DNA of 64,000 bases from Desulfoluna butyratoxydans (GTDB lineage Bacteria > Desulfobacterota > Desulfobacteria > Desulfobacterales > Desulfolunaceae), in NCBI RefSeq assembly GCF_900699765.1, contig NZ_CAADHO010000009.1, positions 186,001 to 250,000 of the forward strand. Direction: 5' to 3'. The translations under genes were made by a program, and so were the position numbers. Position 1 is the stretch's first letter, and each line of letters opens with the position of its first letter. Below the pieces are notes generated by a model. It was not told where the DNA came from. It ran no database searches and was given only the letters and a program-made list of their open reading frames with translations. Shown in pieces: positions 42,821 through 51,849 of this stretch.

Positions 42821-43097
42821 GCTTACCTCCTGGGAAATGGATGATAAAAACAGAGGGCCTGAGCCACCCTGGAGCGGGGGTGCCAATGCGCATCGGGTCT
42901 TGTTGGGGAAGAGCCTGGAAGCGGTATCATTGAATGTGGGGAGACCTGAAGGTCAGGAAGAGGTTCGTCCTGGGCGGATGCCGCGTATTCTTCCGGGGGA
43001 GGCGGGGAGGTGTGCAATGGGATCGCAAGGGGACCGTATGGCGCTGATATCAGACTAGAGGATTTTCATTTTTTCTGTCAAGGAAGAAGTGTCGGCC

Positions 43098-43121
43098 CGG
43101 CACCCCCAGGGGGGCACCGGA
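43098..43121 (-). terminator. Hairpin after the DUF2628-like gene
   Basis: On the minus strand CCGGTGCCCCC and GGGGGTGCCGG pair around CT, just past the stop codon of the gene ending at 43126. The T content after the stem is low. Confidence 0.5.
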
Positions 43122-43125
43122 CTCC

Positions 43126-43938
43126 TTACTGGAGATGGGGGGTGAGTTCGCTCAGGTCGAAGAGGTAGGTTCCTATAAAGGCCATGACACCCATCATGAT
43201 GAGGAAGATGGCCAGGACCTTGGGGATGGGGTTGACACCTCCGATACGCTCCATGGCCAGGTTGGGGTCGATCTGGTCGCTGGCGGAGATGATGGCGTCG
43301 ACCTTTTTCTTGACGTGGAGAAAGTAGAGAAAATTGGCAAAGGCCCCGAAAAAAAAGGAGACAGCAAGGCTGCCACCGGGGATGACGATACCGGCTGCGG
43401 AGATGCCGAAAAAGAGAATGGCCAGGCCGTACATTTTACGGTAGATGAGCCAAACAATACCAAAGAGAAAGGCTCCCCAGTTCCAGGAGGGGGCAAAGGC
43501 CGTGCGCCCGTCCTTGGAAAAGAGCTTGAATTTTTCTGCATACCACTCCCCGCGGGGGCCTGCAAAGCTTTGCCACAGGGGCAGCAGGGGGGAGGCGTCC
43601 AGGGATGAGGCGGCCCCGTCGTCCTCCCAGTGAACGTCCTCGGCCCGGTGCTCCTCTTCGGGCTGCTGGCTGCTTTCCAGGGGGGGCTCTTTTTCCGCCT
43701 CTTCCCGGAAATCCACCTCGATGCGGCAGAGGGCGCCGGTCTCTGCAAAGCGCTTGGCAAAGTCGTCGGTCTTGGCTCGGTCCTCACTCCGAAAGACGAT
43801 GACGCGCTGTCCGGAGAAGAGGCGGTCTATGGCTGCCTGGCCCATGTTGAAACAGTCCATCAGCCTGCTTTTGACCTCCCGTTTGCTCTCACGCTCCCTG
43901 ACTTTTCCTTCAAACAGGACCACATAGAGCTCTTTCAA
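43126..43938 (-). CDS. DUF2628-type membrane protein with N-terminal regulatory-like domain
   Basis: The product of about 270 residues begins with a small domain (LKELYVVLFEGKVRERESKR and DRLFSGQRVIVFRS) found in front of several membrane proteins, then an acidic linker (about 85-130), then NWGAFLFGIVWLIYRKMYGL, two further helices and a C-terminal membrane segment. I prefer TTG 43938 as the start because GGGAGGA lies six bases upstream; this purine run would itself be coding if translation began at ATG 43953. The function is unknown. Confidence 0.8.
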   Translation of the reverse strand: MKELYVVLFEGKVRERESKREVKSRLMDCFNMGQAAIDRLFSGQRVIVFRSEDRAKTDDFAKRFAETGALCRIEVDFREEAEKEPPLESSQQPEEEHRAEDVHWEDDGAASSLDASPLLPLWQSFAGPRGEWYAEKFKLFSKDGRTAFAPSWNWGAFLFGIVWLIYRKMYGLAILFFGISAAGIVIPGGSLAVSFFFGAFANFLYFLHVKKKVDAIISASDQIDPNLAMERIGGVNPIPKVLAIFLIMMGVMAFIGTYLFDLSELTPHLQ

Positions 43939-43953
43939 CGTGTTTCCTCCCAT

Positions 43954-44120
43954 CGGTGTGTCTGCGCTCGTCGGTGAACGACCCTGGCGTTTGGTTTTGC
44001 GATGCGCCACAGGGAACTCTCCCCTCTGGCACGGCGTCTTTTATTGTACAAAGTGATCTGTATGTATGCCAACGTCTTTTTTGCGTCAACCCTGCAGTGC
44101 TCCTTACGGCGTAACGGGCA
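43954..44120. other. Spacer upstream of the DUF2628-like gene
   Basis: No gene is seen; it should hold the promoter for the minus-strand gene and the end of the acetate kinase transcript. Confidence 0.4.
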
Positions 44121-44178
44121 GGGCATAAAAAAAGGCCCGAAGGGACAAGGGGTCCTTTCGAGCCTTTTCTTTTGATCA
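44121..44178 (-). terminator. Bidirectional terminator after ackA
   Basis: The stem GGCCCGAAGGGAC / GTCCTTTCGAGCC is flanked by an A-run on the left and by TTTTCTTTT on the right. Read from ackA (minus strand) the hairpin is followed by a T-run, so it is a good rho-independent terminator. Confidence 0.85.
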
Positions 44179-44209
44179 TGCCGCCGTCATGTGACGGGGA
44201 AGCGGAAAC

Positions 44210-45415
44210 TTACTTGAGCAGTTCCACGGCTTCCTGGGCGATCTGGAGCTCTTCGTTGGTGGGGATGACCCAGACCTGAACTTTGGAGGCGTCGGTGTGA
44301 ACCGCGGTGGGCTCGCCCTTGCGACCGTTGTTTTTGTCGAAGTCCATGTCAATGCCCAGGCCAGAGAGGTTCTCGCAGATGAGGGCGCGGGTGATGTCGT
44401 CGTTCTCGCCGATACCGGCGGTGAAGACGATGGCATCGATGTTGCCGAGAACGGCGGTGTAGGCACCGATGTACTTTTTGACGCGGTAGGCGAACATGTC
44501 GAGGGCCAGCTTGGCCATCTCGTCGCCATTTTCAACGGCAGAGTGGATGTCACGCATGTCGTTGAGGCCGCATACGCCTTTGAGGCCGCTCTGCTTGTTG
44601 AGCAGGGAGTCCACCTCGGAAGCGCTCATGCCTTTGTTCTCAGCGATGTAGGCCACGATGGCGGGGTCGATGTCACCGCTTCGGGTGCCCATCATGACGC
44701 CTGCAAGGGGGGTCATGCCCATGGAGGTGTCCTGGCACTTGCCTTTTTCCACAGCGGCCATGGAGCAGCCGTTGCCCAGGTGCACGGTGATGACGTTGAT
44801 GTCCTCGGCCTTTTTGCCCATGCACTCGGCCACTTTACGGGAGACGTACTTGTGGGAGGTGCCGTGGAAACCGTAACGACGGATGCGCAGCTCTTTGTAG
44901 TAGTCGTAGGGGAGGGCGTAGAGGAAGGCTTCCTTGGGCATGGAGGAGTGGAACTCGGTGTCGAATACCGCCACGTTGGGGGTGCCGGGGAAGAGCTCTT
45001 CGGCCACTTCGATGCCCATGAGGTTGGCGGGGTTGTGCAGGGGTGCCAGGGGGTTGTTGTCCGCAATGGCAACCTTGACGGGGCCGTCAACCACGCAGGC
45101 GCTGGTGAAGGATTCGCCGCCCTGAACCACGCGGTGGCCGATGGCGTCGATCTCTTTGGGGTCGGAGATCACGCCGGCTTCGGAGCCGGTGATGAGGTCC
45201 AGCACCATGTGCATGCCGATCTTGTGATCCTTGATCTCTTCTTCCTTGACCACTTTTTTCTCGTTGTCGGTGTCGGGGAAGGCCTTGTGGGTAAGCTTGC
45301 CCACGGTTTCACCGATACGTTCTACAATGCCGTTGGCCATAACGGCTTCATTTTCCATGTCGAGGAGCTGGTATTTGAGGGATGAGCTGCCAGCGTTAAT
45401 AACCAATACTTTCAT
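44210..45415 (-). CDS. ackA: Acetate kinase
   Basis: The 401-residue protein starts MKVLVINAGSSSLKYQLLD, the acetate kinase N-terminal signature; RRYGFHGTSHKYVSRK and VTVHLGNGCSMAAV follow. It makes acetate and ATP from acetyl phosphate and ADP, in either direction. It follows pta with a 155-base gap on the same strand. The catalytic Asp and Arg are in conserved segments (VFDTEFHSSM, FTAGIGEND). A terminator follows. Confidence 0.98.
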   Translation of the reverse strand: MKVLVINAGSSSLKYQLLDMENEAVMANGIVERIGETVGKLTHKAFPDTDNEKKVVKEEEIKDHKIGMHMVLDLITGSEAGVISDPKEIDAIGHRVVQGGESFTSACVVDGPVKVAIADNNPLAPLHNPANLMGIEVAEELFPGTPNVAVFDTEFHSSMPKEAFLYALPYDYYKELRIRRYGFHGTSHKYVSRKVAECMGKKAEDINVITVHLGNGCSMAAVEKGKCQDTSMGMTPLAGVMMGTRSGDIDPAIVAYIAENKGMSASEVDSLLNKQSGLKGVCGLNDMRDIHSAVENGDEMAKLALDMFAYRVKKYIGAYTAVLGNIDAIVFTAGIGENDDITRALICENLSGLGIDMDFDKNNGRKGEPTAVHTDASKVQVWVIPTNEELQIAQEAVELLK

Positions 45416-45570
45416 GATAGAATTTTACCTTGTAACAGAAAAATCGTTGAATGGAACGCCCGGGTGAATGGCACCCTGGGGGATGTTCCTCGAACTGCGG
45501 ACCGTGCGGGTAAAGGGCGTTCATGGTTTATGGGCGCCCTTGCCCGTGCATGGTGTGCCGGTCCTGTAAC

Positions 45571-47679
45571 CTAAACCAGACCTTTGGCCGCCTGCGCCTG
45601 AACGGCGGTGATGGCCACGGTATTGACGATGTCGGGTACGGTGCAGCCTCGGGACAGGTCGTTGACCGGTTTGTTGAGGCCCTGGAGTACGGGGCCGATG
45701 GCAACCACCTGGTCGGAGGAGCGTTGTACCGCTTTATAGGTGTTGTTCCCGGTGTTGAGATCAGGGAAGATGAAGACCGTAGCCTGACCGGCGACTTTGC
45801 TGTCGGGCAGTTTGGTTCGCGCCACAGACGGATCGATGGCGGCATCGTACTGAATGGGACCTTCGAGAAGCAGATCGGGGCAGCGCTCCTTCGCGATGCT
45901 GGTCGCTTCAATCACCTTCTCCACTTCGGCACCTTTGCCGGAAGACCCGGTTGAGTAGGAGAGCATGGCCACCCTGGGGTCGACGCCGAAGATTTCGGCG
46001 GTCTGGGCGGATCCGATGGCGATTTCAGCGAGCTGTTCTGCATTGGGAGTGGGGTTGACCGCGCAGTCACCAAAGGCCAGGACGCGATCCTTCAGGCACA
46101 TCAGGAAGATGGACGAGACGATGGAGGCGTCGGGCTTGGTCTTGATGATCTGGAACGCGGGCTTGATGGTGTGGGCCGTGGTGTTCACGGAACCGGAGAC
46201 CATGCCGTCGGCGTGGCCCTTGTGCACCATCATGGTGGCAAAGTATGTCACGTCGCTCATGAGGTCGCGGGCAACATCCTGGTTCATGCCCTTTTTGTTC
46301 TTGCGCATCTCATAAAAATCGTTGACGTACTCTTCGTAGAGCGGGCTCTTGGTGGGCTCCACAATGTGGGCCCCGGCCAGGTCGAGGCCGAGCTTGGAGA
46401 TCTTGGCCTGGATTTCGGACTCTTTGCCGAGGAGGGTCACTTCACAGACGTCGCGGCGCAGGAGGATGTCGCAGGCGTTCAGGATACGCTCGCCGGTGCC
46501 TTCGGGCAGGACGATGTGCTGCTTGTTCTTCTTGGCCTTCTGGATGAGGTTGTACTCGAACATCTGGGGGGTGACGTTGACGGATTTGCGCTCGATGAGT
46601 TTCCTGCGCATCTCCTGGGTGTCCACATGGGCTTCAAAGAGGCCCAGGGCGGAGGCGATCTTTTTGGGGTTGCTGGACTCGAGCCGCGCGTGCACGTGGT
46701 TCAGGTTCCGCATGGTGGGGTACGTGGGGTCCTTGACGAGAAGGATCGGAACGGGGATCCCTTCCCAGCCTTCCACCAGCCTCTGGATGCTCTCGGACGG
46801 GGCGATGCCGCCGGTGAGGAGGATACCGGAGATGTTGGGGTAGGCATTGGAGAGACGGGACGCCATGGCGCTCAGGATGATGTCCGTCCGGTCTCCTGCG
46901 GTGACCACGAGGCTGTCTTCCTTGATGTAGTTGAGGAAGTTGTTGATCTGCATGGCGGCGATGACGTAGCCGTCAATCATCTTGTCCATGGCCTTTTTGC
47001 CGTAGATGACATCGGCGCCCAGCCATTTCTGCAGATCCGCCACCGTGGGCTTCATGAGGTTGCTGTCTTCCGGGATGACGTGGAAGGAGCAGTTGTCCAC
47101 CTTGATGTCCTTCTGGAGGGTCTCAAGGATGATCTCGGTCTGTGAGGCATCTGCACGGTTGACCATGATGCCGAGGATATCAACTCCCTTGTCCTCGAGA
47201 TCTTCCATGGCCAGGTGGTTCAGGCTCACGATTTCATCGATGGTGGCGCTGTGCCCGTTGGTGACAACCAGGGCGGGACAGCCCATGTTGGCGGCAACCA
47301 CGGCGTTGATGTCGAAGGTGAAGGCTTCGTTGCCCACCACGAAATCGATGCCCTCGCAGAGAACGAAATCATACTTCTCTTCAAGCTGCTTGTACTTGTT
47401 GAGAATGATCTCGATCATCTGGTTCTGTTTGCCGGCATTGACGAGTTTTTTGGCTTCGTCCAGGGTCATCGCGTAGGTGTCTTCGTACCTCATGCCGAGG
47501 TAGAAGTGGGAGAGGACCAGATCGGTGTCGTAGTCGCGCTCGCCGTCCACGGGGTTGATGATGGGCCTGAAAAAGCCAACGTTGTGCAGGTCCCTCAAGA
47601 GAAGCTGCATGATACCAAGAACGATGGTTGATTTTCCGCTCCTGGCGTTGGTTGTGCTGATGTAAAGACTCTTTGCCAT
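45571..47679 (-). CDS. pta: Phosphate acetyltransferase, long form
   Basis: The 702-residue protein is the long Pta: an N-terminal P-loop BioD-like part (TTNARSGKSTIVLGIMQLL), a central DRTGG domain (VTAGDRTDIILSAMASRL) and the C-terminal PTA_PTB domain with YSTGSSGKGAEVEKV and LEGPIQYDAAIDPSVA. It interconverts acetyl-CoA and acetyl phosphate. The N-terminal regions are usually regulatory. With ackA it yields ATP from acetyl-CoA supplied by the thiolase route, though the two loci are 12 kb apart. The promoter should lie in the long region upstream. Confidence 0.97.
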   Translation of the reverse strand: MAKSLYISTTNARSGKSTIVLGIMQLLLRDLHNVGFFRPIINPVDGERDYDTDLVLSHFYLGMRYEDTYAMTLDEAKKLVNAGKQNQMIEIILNKYKQLEEKYDFVLCEGIDFVVGNEAFTFDINAVVAANMGCPALVVTNGHSATIDEIVSLNHLAMEDLEDKGVDILGIMVNRADASQTEIILETLQKDIKVDNCSFHVIPEDSNLMKPTVADLQKWLGADVIYGKKAMDKMIDGYVIAAMQINNFLNYIKEDSLVVTAGDRTDIILSAMASRLSNAYPNISGILLTGGIAPSESIQRLVEGWEGIPVPILLVKDPTYPTMRNLNHVHARLESSNPKKIASALGLFEAHVDTQEMRRKLIERKSVNVTPQMFEYNLIQKAKKNKQHIVLPEGTGERILNACDILLRRDVCEVTLLGKESEIQAKISKLGLDLAGAHIVEPTKSPLYEEYVNDFYEMRKNKKGMNQDVARDLMSDVTYFATMMVHKGHADGMVSGSVNTTAHTIKPAFQIIKTKPDASIVSSIFLMCLKDRVLAFGDCAVNPTPNAEQLAEIAIGSAQTAEIFGVDPRVAMLSYSTGSSGKGAEVEKVIEATSIAKERCPDLLLEGPIQYDAAIDPSVARTKLPDSKVAGQATVFIFPDLNTGNNTYKAVQRSSDQVVAIGPVLQGLNKPVNDLSRGCTVPDIVNTVAITAVQAQAAKGLV

Positions 47680-48520
47680 ACGCCTATTTCCTTGATTACT
47701 GGTAACGCAACACTATACATGTAAAGGCACGACGTGCCGTATCAATCGTATTTTGCAATTTAAAAACGGAACCTTAACACGAGTGTTCGGGGCGTTTTGA
47801 CAACGCCTCAGGGGAAAATAGTCTCATACTTCATGTGGTCGAAACAAGCAACAATTTTCCAGTGAGCTTCCGGTAACTCGCTAAAAAGGCAAAGGATAGT
47901 GCGAAAATACGGACACGGAGTCCACCTTTTGGAACCCTTGCAAGCGTTTGTTTCCGTTGAATGACAGCCTGATTATTATTGGCGTCACCGGCTAAAGATC
48001 TCCGTTGTGTTCGAAAGCCAGGGGGGCTTGCGTCAAATGGGAGCACCGTCATGCAGGCGGTTTTCCACATTCAAATGGCAAAGTCCTCGCGAGGGGATGC
48101 GACCAGCGGATGGTCAACCTGTGGCGCGTTTTGTGCGCTCTACCGGGTCGGCCCAACGGGGGGTTGGGCCGACCCGGTAAAGCAGTCGGGGTCCACCGGG
48201 TGCCACCGGTGCCCAATCCTAAAATATTGAACGTTCGGTAAAATATGCACGCCGGAATCAACCAACGAGGGGCAATTTACCATAAAACGGGGGGATGACC
48301 AACCGAAATCGGAGGATACGGTTCCTTATGCCCGGTGGGGGAACTCAGGGCCGTTATTGGGGTTTGCGTCCCCGCCACGGTTGGCATAAAGTAACCGGAG
48401 CGCCCACGCCAAAGGGCAGTGGCGTTGTGATTTTGCACGAATAAGATGCCTGCGGGCAGGTGCCGGGTCTCCCCCATCTAAAAGGGCGGCCCGTGCCACC
48501 GGTGAAAGGAGACGACACGA
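47680..48520. other. Long gene-free region between pta and cinA with strong hairpin
   Basis: In 841 bases I see no protein gene. It contains the pta promoter on the left and the cinA promoter on the right. In between are the perfect hairpin at 48141-48179 and, from about 48280 to 48480, a region with many inverted segments (for example CGGTT/AACCG near 48379-48400). A non-coding RNA gene is possible, but I could not match any family. Confidence 0.5.
48141..48179. repeat. Perfect 17-bp hairpin with G5 loop
   Basis: TACCGGGTCGGCCCAAC (48141-48157) and its exact complement GTTGGGCCGACCCGGTA (48163-48179) surround GGGGG. It is GC-rich and longer than most terminators, and has AAAG but no T-run after it. 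Confidence 0.9.
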
Positions 48521-49759
48521 ATGAGAGCGATGGTGATCACAACCGGTGAGGAGATTCTCAAAGGGGAGGTGGTGGACAGCCACGCCGCCTGGATTTCAGA
48601 GCAGCTGTGCGAGCTGGGCGTGGAGGTGGTGCGGCACCTTTCCGTGGGGGACAATCTGTCCGCCCTGAAAGAGGTTTTTTCCCGGGTGGCGGGGCGGTGC
48701 GATGTGGCAGTGGTGACCGGCGGCCTAGGGCCCACGGAAGATGATCTCACCACCCGGGCCGCTGCCGAATCCGCCGGGGTCCCCCTGGTGGAAGACCCTG
48801 TGGCCTCAGCCTCCGTTGCCGCCTATTTTGAAGGCCGCAAGGCGCCGGTGCCCGCATCGAACCTCAAGCAGGCCCGCCTTCCCAAGGGAGCTGCCTGTAT
48901 TCCCAACCCCGTGGGCACGGCCCCGGCCTTTTCCCTGGAGCTCTCCGGCACCCGGTTCTGGTTTCTGCCCGGGGTGCCCCGGGAGATGCGATTTTTGATG
49001 ACCGAGTCGGTGACGCCCGCCATCTCCGGGATGCAGCCCAAAGGGAGCCGTCTGGTCAAGACCGCCATCACCACCTTCGGGCTTCCCGAGTCTGTGGTGG
49101 GGGAGCGGATTTCCGGCATCGAGGCCGGGTTTCCCGGGGTCCATGTGGGCTATCGGGCCTCCTTTCCCGTCATTGAGGTGAAGATCTGGGCGTTTGCAGG
49201 GGCAGATGCCGGACTGGCCCAACGCCAGGAGGCTGCCTCGGCAGAAGCCTTGAAGCGCCTGGATGGGTATGTGGTCTCGGAGGCCGGTCTCTCCATGCCC
49301 GAGGCCGTGGCCGCCTCTCTGAAAGGGGCCGGGAAAACCCTTGCAGTGGCCGAGAGCTGCACCGGCGGCCTCATCGGAAACCTCCTTACCGATGTTCCGG
49401 GGAGCTCGGACTGGTTCTTCCTTTCGGCCGTCACCTATGCCAACAGCGCCAAGGAGAAGGTGCTGGGCGTTTCAGGGCATACCCTTGAAACCTGGGGGGC
49501 GGTGAGCGCCGAGACCGTGGCCGAGATGGCTGAAGGGGCAAGGCGTGTCTCCGGCGCCGACATCGGCGTTGCCACCAGCGGCATCGCAGGGCCCTCCGGC
49601 GGCACCGACGAAAAACCCGTGGGCACCGTCTGGATCGGTGTTGCCACGGAGGCGGGCACCGAGACGCACCGGTTTGTCTCCCCTTTTAAAGACCGCCACA
49701 TGAACAAGCGGGTGTTTGCGTTTAAAGCCCTGGACCTGGTGAGGCGGACCCTGAAATGA
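48521..49759 (+). CDS. cinA: CinA-family protein with nicotinamide-nucleotide amidohydrolase domain
   Basis: The 412-residue protein has the N-terminal MoCF-like ADP-ribose pyrophosphatase domain (ITTGEEILKGEVVDSHAAWI, VTGGLGPTEDDLT) and the C-terminal PncC amidohydrolase domain (AVAESCTGGLIGNLL, GIAGPSGGTDEKPVGTVW). It deamidates NMN and recycles pyridine nucleotides. AAAGGAG lies before the ATG. The queuosine genes start 384 bases later and are not clearly in the same operon. Confidence 0.95.
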   Translation: MRAMVITTGEEILKGEVVDSHAAWISEQLCELGVEVVRHLSVGDNLSALKEVFSRVAGRCDVAVVTGGLGPTEDDLTTRAAAESAGVPLVEDPVASASVAAYFEGRKAPVPASNLKQARLPKGAACIPNPVGTAPAFSLELSGTRFWFLPGVPREMRFLMTESVTPAISGMQPKGSRLVKTAITTFGLPESVVGERISGIEAGFPGVHVGYRASFPVIEVKIWAFAGADAGLAQRQEAASAEALKRLDGYVVSEAGLSMPEAVAASLKGAGKTLAVAESCTGGLIGNLLTDVPGSSDWFFLSAVTYANSAKEKVLGVSGHTLETWGAVSAETVAEMAEGARRVSGADIGVATSGIAGPSGGTDEKPVGTVWIGVATEAGTETHRFVSPFKDRHMNKRVFAFKALDLVRRTLK

Positions 49760-49762
49760 GGG

Positions 49763-49868
49763 AAAGCAGGTGATAGGGAAAACAGGTCATAGGGGGGGGG
49801 GCAGGTCATAAAAATGAGCATCCATAACCTAATTAACCTATGACCTAATTTTCCCTATCCCCTGCTTT
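49763..49868. repeat. 31-bp imperfect inverted repeat after cinA
   Basis: Left arm AAAGCAGGTGATAGGGAAAA plus CAGGTCATAGG (49763-49793) pairs with CCTATGACCTAATTTTCCCT plus ATCCCCTGCTTT (49837-49868), with few mismatches. The right arm ends in TTTTT, so it may serve as the cinA terminator. It contains the GATAGGGAAAACAGG core that recurs after mgtE. Confidence 0.75.
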
Positions 49869-50143
49869 TTCCCCATTTCCAATTGGCCCGGGCTGTGATA
49901 CAAAGGCGCGTTGTTGTATAGTAAAGAATGGATCTGCCGTGGTGTTGGCCTCGGCGGTTTTTATGGATGGGGCTTTTTTTACAAGAAATAAGCCCATGCG
50001 GACGAGAGGCATCCCGCACAATAAATTCTCCCTCACTGACCGCGCAGCCGGTTGTGGCCCCTTCGTGTAACCCTTTCTTGATCCAATCATAGGATGGTTT
50101 GCCGGGCTTCTTCCTGCACGTGTGGCGGTGACCAAGGTGGCCC
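49869..50143. other. Spacer before queD
   Basis: No gene is supported. It should hold the queuosine operon promoter. I looked for a preQ1 riboswitch and found no clear one. Confidence 0.45.
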
Positions 50144-50542
50144 ATGCTTTCCATTACCAAAGAGTTCCGATTTGACGCAGCCCACAAGCTCTGCCGTCAC
50201 GATTTTTCCGAAGAAGAGAACAAGGCCCTTTACGGCAAGTGCGCGGCCTTTCACGGACACACCTACACCCTCAGGGTGACGGTGGCCGGTCCCCTGGATG
50301 CGTCGGGCATGATCCTGAACTTCACCGAGCTCAAGGGCCTGGTGAAGGAGCGCATCGTGGACCGTTACGATCACGCCAATTTAAACGAACTCCCCGAGTA
50401 CGAGAACCTGCCGGTGACGGCCGAGAACATGGTGCTCCATATCTTCAAGACCCTGTCCGAGGCGCCGGAATTCCACGGGCTCACCTTAAAAGAGGTGCGG
50501 CTCTACGAGACCCCGGACTCCTGGGCCACGGTGACGGCGTAA
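50144..50542 (+). CDS. queD: 6-carboxy-5,6,7,8-tetrahydropterin synthase
   Basis: The 132-residue protein belongs to the PTPS/QueD family. The opening SITKEFRFDAAHKLCRHDF contains the first Zn His, and CAAFHGHTYTLRVTV contains the catalytic Cys and the other Zn His pair. A Glu near the end (LKEVRLYETPDSWA) binds the pterin. It converts 7,8-dihydroneopterin triphosphate to carboxytetrahydropterin, the first committed step to queuosine and preQ0. AAGGTGG precedes the ATG. queE follows after 10 bases. Confidence 0.95.
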   Translation: MLSITKEFRFDAAHKLCRHDFSEEENKALYGKCAAFHGHTYTLRVTVAGPLDASGMILNFTELKGLVKERIVDRYDHANLNELPEYENLPVTAENMVLHIFKTLSEAPEFHGLTLKEVRLYETPDSWATVTA

Positions 50543-50552
50543 GGCGATGCCC

Positions 50553-51182
50553 ATGCTGAGACTCCATGAAATGTTTGCCTCCCTCCAGGGAGAGGGACCC
50601 CACACCGGGCGACCCGCTTTCTTCATCCGCCTGGCAGGCTGCGTTCCGCCCTTGTGTCCCTGGTGCGACACCAAAGGGGCCTGGGACGAGGGCACCGAGG
50701 TGTCGGTTTCGGACCTTGCGGCGGCTGCCAAGGAGAGTGGGCTTGGCTTTGTGGTCATCACCGGGGGCGAGCCCCTGCGTCAGTGGGAGGAAGGCCTCTG
50801 GGAGCTGGACCGGGTGTTGTCTAAGCTGGGCTTTGCCGTGCAGTACGAGACCTCGGGCAAGGTGCCTGTGCCCGAAGACATCAGGGGGGAGGTGATCCTC
50901 TCGCCCAAGTATCTGGAGGGCTCCTGGCACGTGGACCGGACAAGCGTTGCCCGGGCGCGGCATCTCAAGTTCGTGGCCAGCCAAGGGACCCTTGGCCTCA
51001 TTGACGCCTTTGTGGCGGACCACGCCCTGGATAAAGACCGGGTGTGGCTCATGCCCCTGGGCATGACCCGGGACGAGCAGGTTGAAAACATGCCCCTGGT
51101 CTGGGACCACTGCGTCAAGATGGGCTATCGCATGGCAAGCCGTCTTCACATCCTCGCCTTTGATACCAAAAAAGGAATCTGA
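50553..51182 (+). CDS. queE: 7-carboxy-7-deazaguanine synthase (radical SAM)
   Basis: The 209-residue protein starts MLRLHEMFASLQGEGPHTGR, like QueE. The cluster motif reads GCVPPLCPWCDT, so the three cysteines are spaced CX4CX2C, one residue more than the usual CX3CX2C. The GGE-type motif is ITGGEPLRQW. It makes 7-carboxy-7-deazaguanine from the QueD product. The ATG at 50553 has a better distance to AAGG than the one at 50547. It lies between queD and queC. Confidence 0.93.
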   Translation: MLRLHEMFASLQGEGPHTGRPAFFIRLAGCVPPLCPWCDTKGAWDEGTEVSVSDLAAAAKESGLGFVVITGGEPLRQWEEGLWELDRVLSKLGFAVQYETSGKVPVPEDIRGEVILSPKYLEGSWHVDRTSVARARHLKFVASQGTLGLIDAFVADHALDKDRVWLMPLGMTRDEQVENMPLVWDHCVKMGYRMASRLHILAFDTKKGI

Positions 51183-51185
51183 CCC

Positions 51186-51845
51186 ATGTATGAAACCGTT
51201 GTGGTCCTCTCCGGCGGCATGGACTCCGCCGTCCTTCTTGCCCATTGCCTGTCCAAAGGCCAGCGATGCGTGGCCATCAGCTTTGACTACGGCTCCAAGC
51301 ACAACGCCAGCGAGCTTCCCATGGCCAAGGCCATGTGCGATCATCTGGGGGTGACCCACACCCTGGTGCCGCTCCCCTTCATCAACGAGCTCTTTGACTC
51401 CAGCCTCCTTAAATCCGGGGAGGAGGTGCCCGACGGCGCCTACGACTCCGAGAACATGAAGAGCACCGTGGTCCCGTTCAGAAACGGCATCATGCTCTCC
51501 ATTGCCGCGGGCTACGCCGAATCCGTGGGCGCGCGCCAGGTGGTCCTGGCCTCCCACGCAGGGGATCACTTCATCTACCCGGACTGTCGCCCCGAGTTCA
51601 ACGAGGCCCTGGGCAAGGCCATCCACCTCGGCACCGACGGCCAGGTGACCATCGCCTTCCCCTTTGCCCAGCTGGACAAGCGGGAAATCGGCGATCTGGG
51701 CCGCACCCTGGGCGTGGACTTTGCCGCCACCTGGACCTGCTACAAAGGCGGCACCGCCCATTGCGGCACCTGCGGCGCCTGCGACGAGCGCAAGTATGCC
51801 CTGCGCTTTGACGAAGGCCTCGATCCGACGACATACCTGGCATAG
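51186..51845 (+). CDS. queC: 7-cyano-7-deazaguanine synthase
   Basis: The 219-residue protein has the PP-loop VVLSGGMDSAVLLAHCL and the C-terminal zinc site CYKGGTAHCGTCGACDERK. It makes preQ0 from 7-carboxy-7-deazaguanine with ATP and ammonia. Translation starts four bases after queE stops. A 200-base segment with repeat elements separates it from queF. Confidence 0.96.
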   Translation: MYETVVVLSGGMDSAVLLAHCLSKGQRCVAISFDYGSKHNASELPMAKAMCDHLGVTHTLVPLPFINELFDSSLLKSGEEVPDGAYDSENMKSTVVPFRNGIMLSIAAGYAESVGARQVVLASHAGDHFIYPDCRPEFNEALGKAIHLGTDGQVTIAFPFAQLDKREIGDLGRTLGVDFAATWTCYKGGTAHCGTCGACDERKYALRFDEGLDPTTYLA

Positions 51846-51849
51846 CTGG

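Noticed and set aside
49869..50143. preQ1 riboswitch before queD
   Set aside because: The short preQ1 aptamer pattern is not visible in the leader; the possibility of a divergent class cannot be judged by eye.
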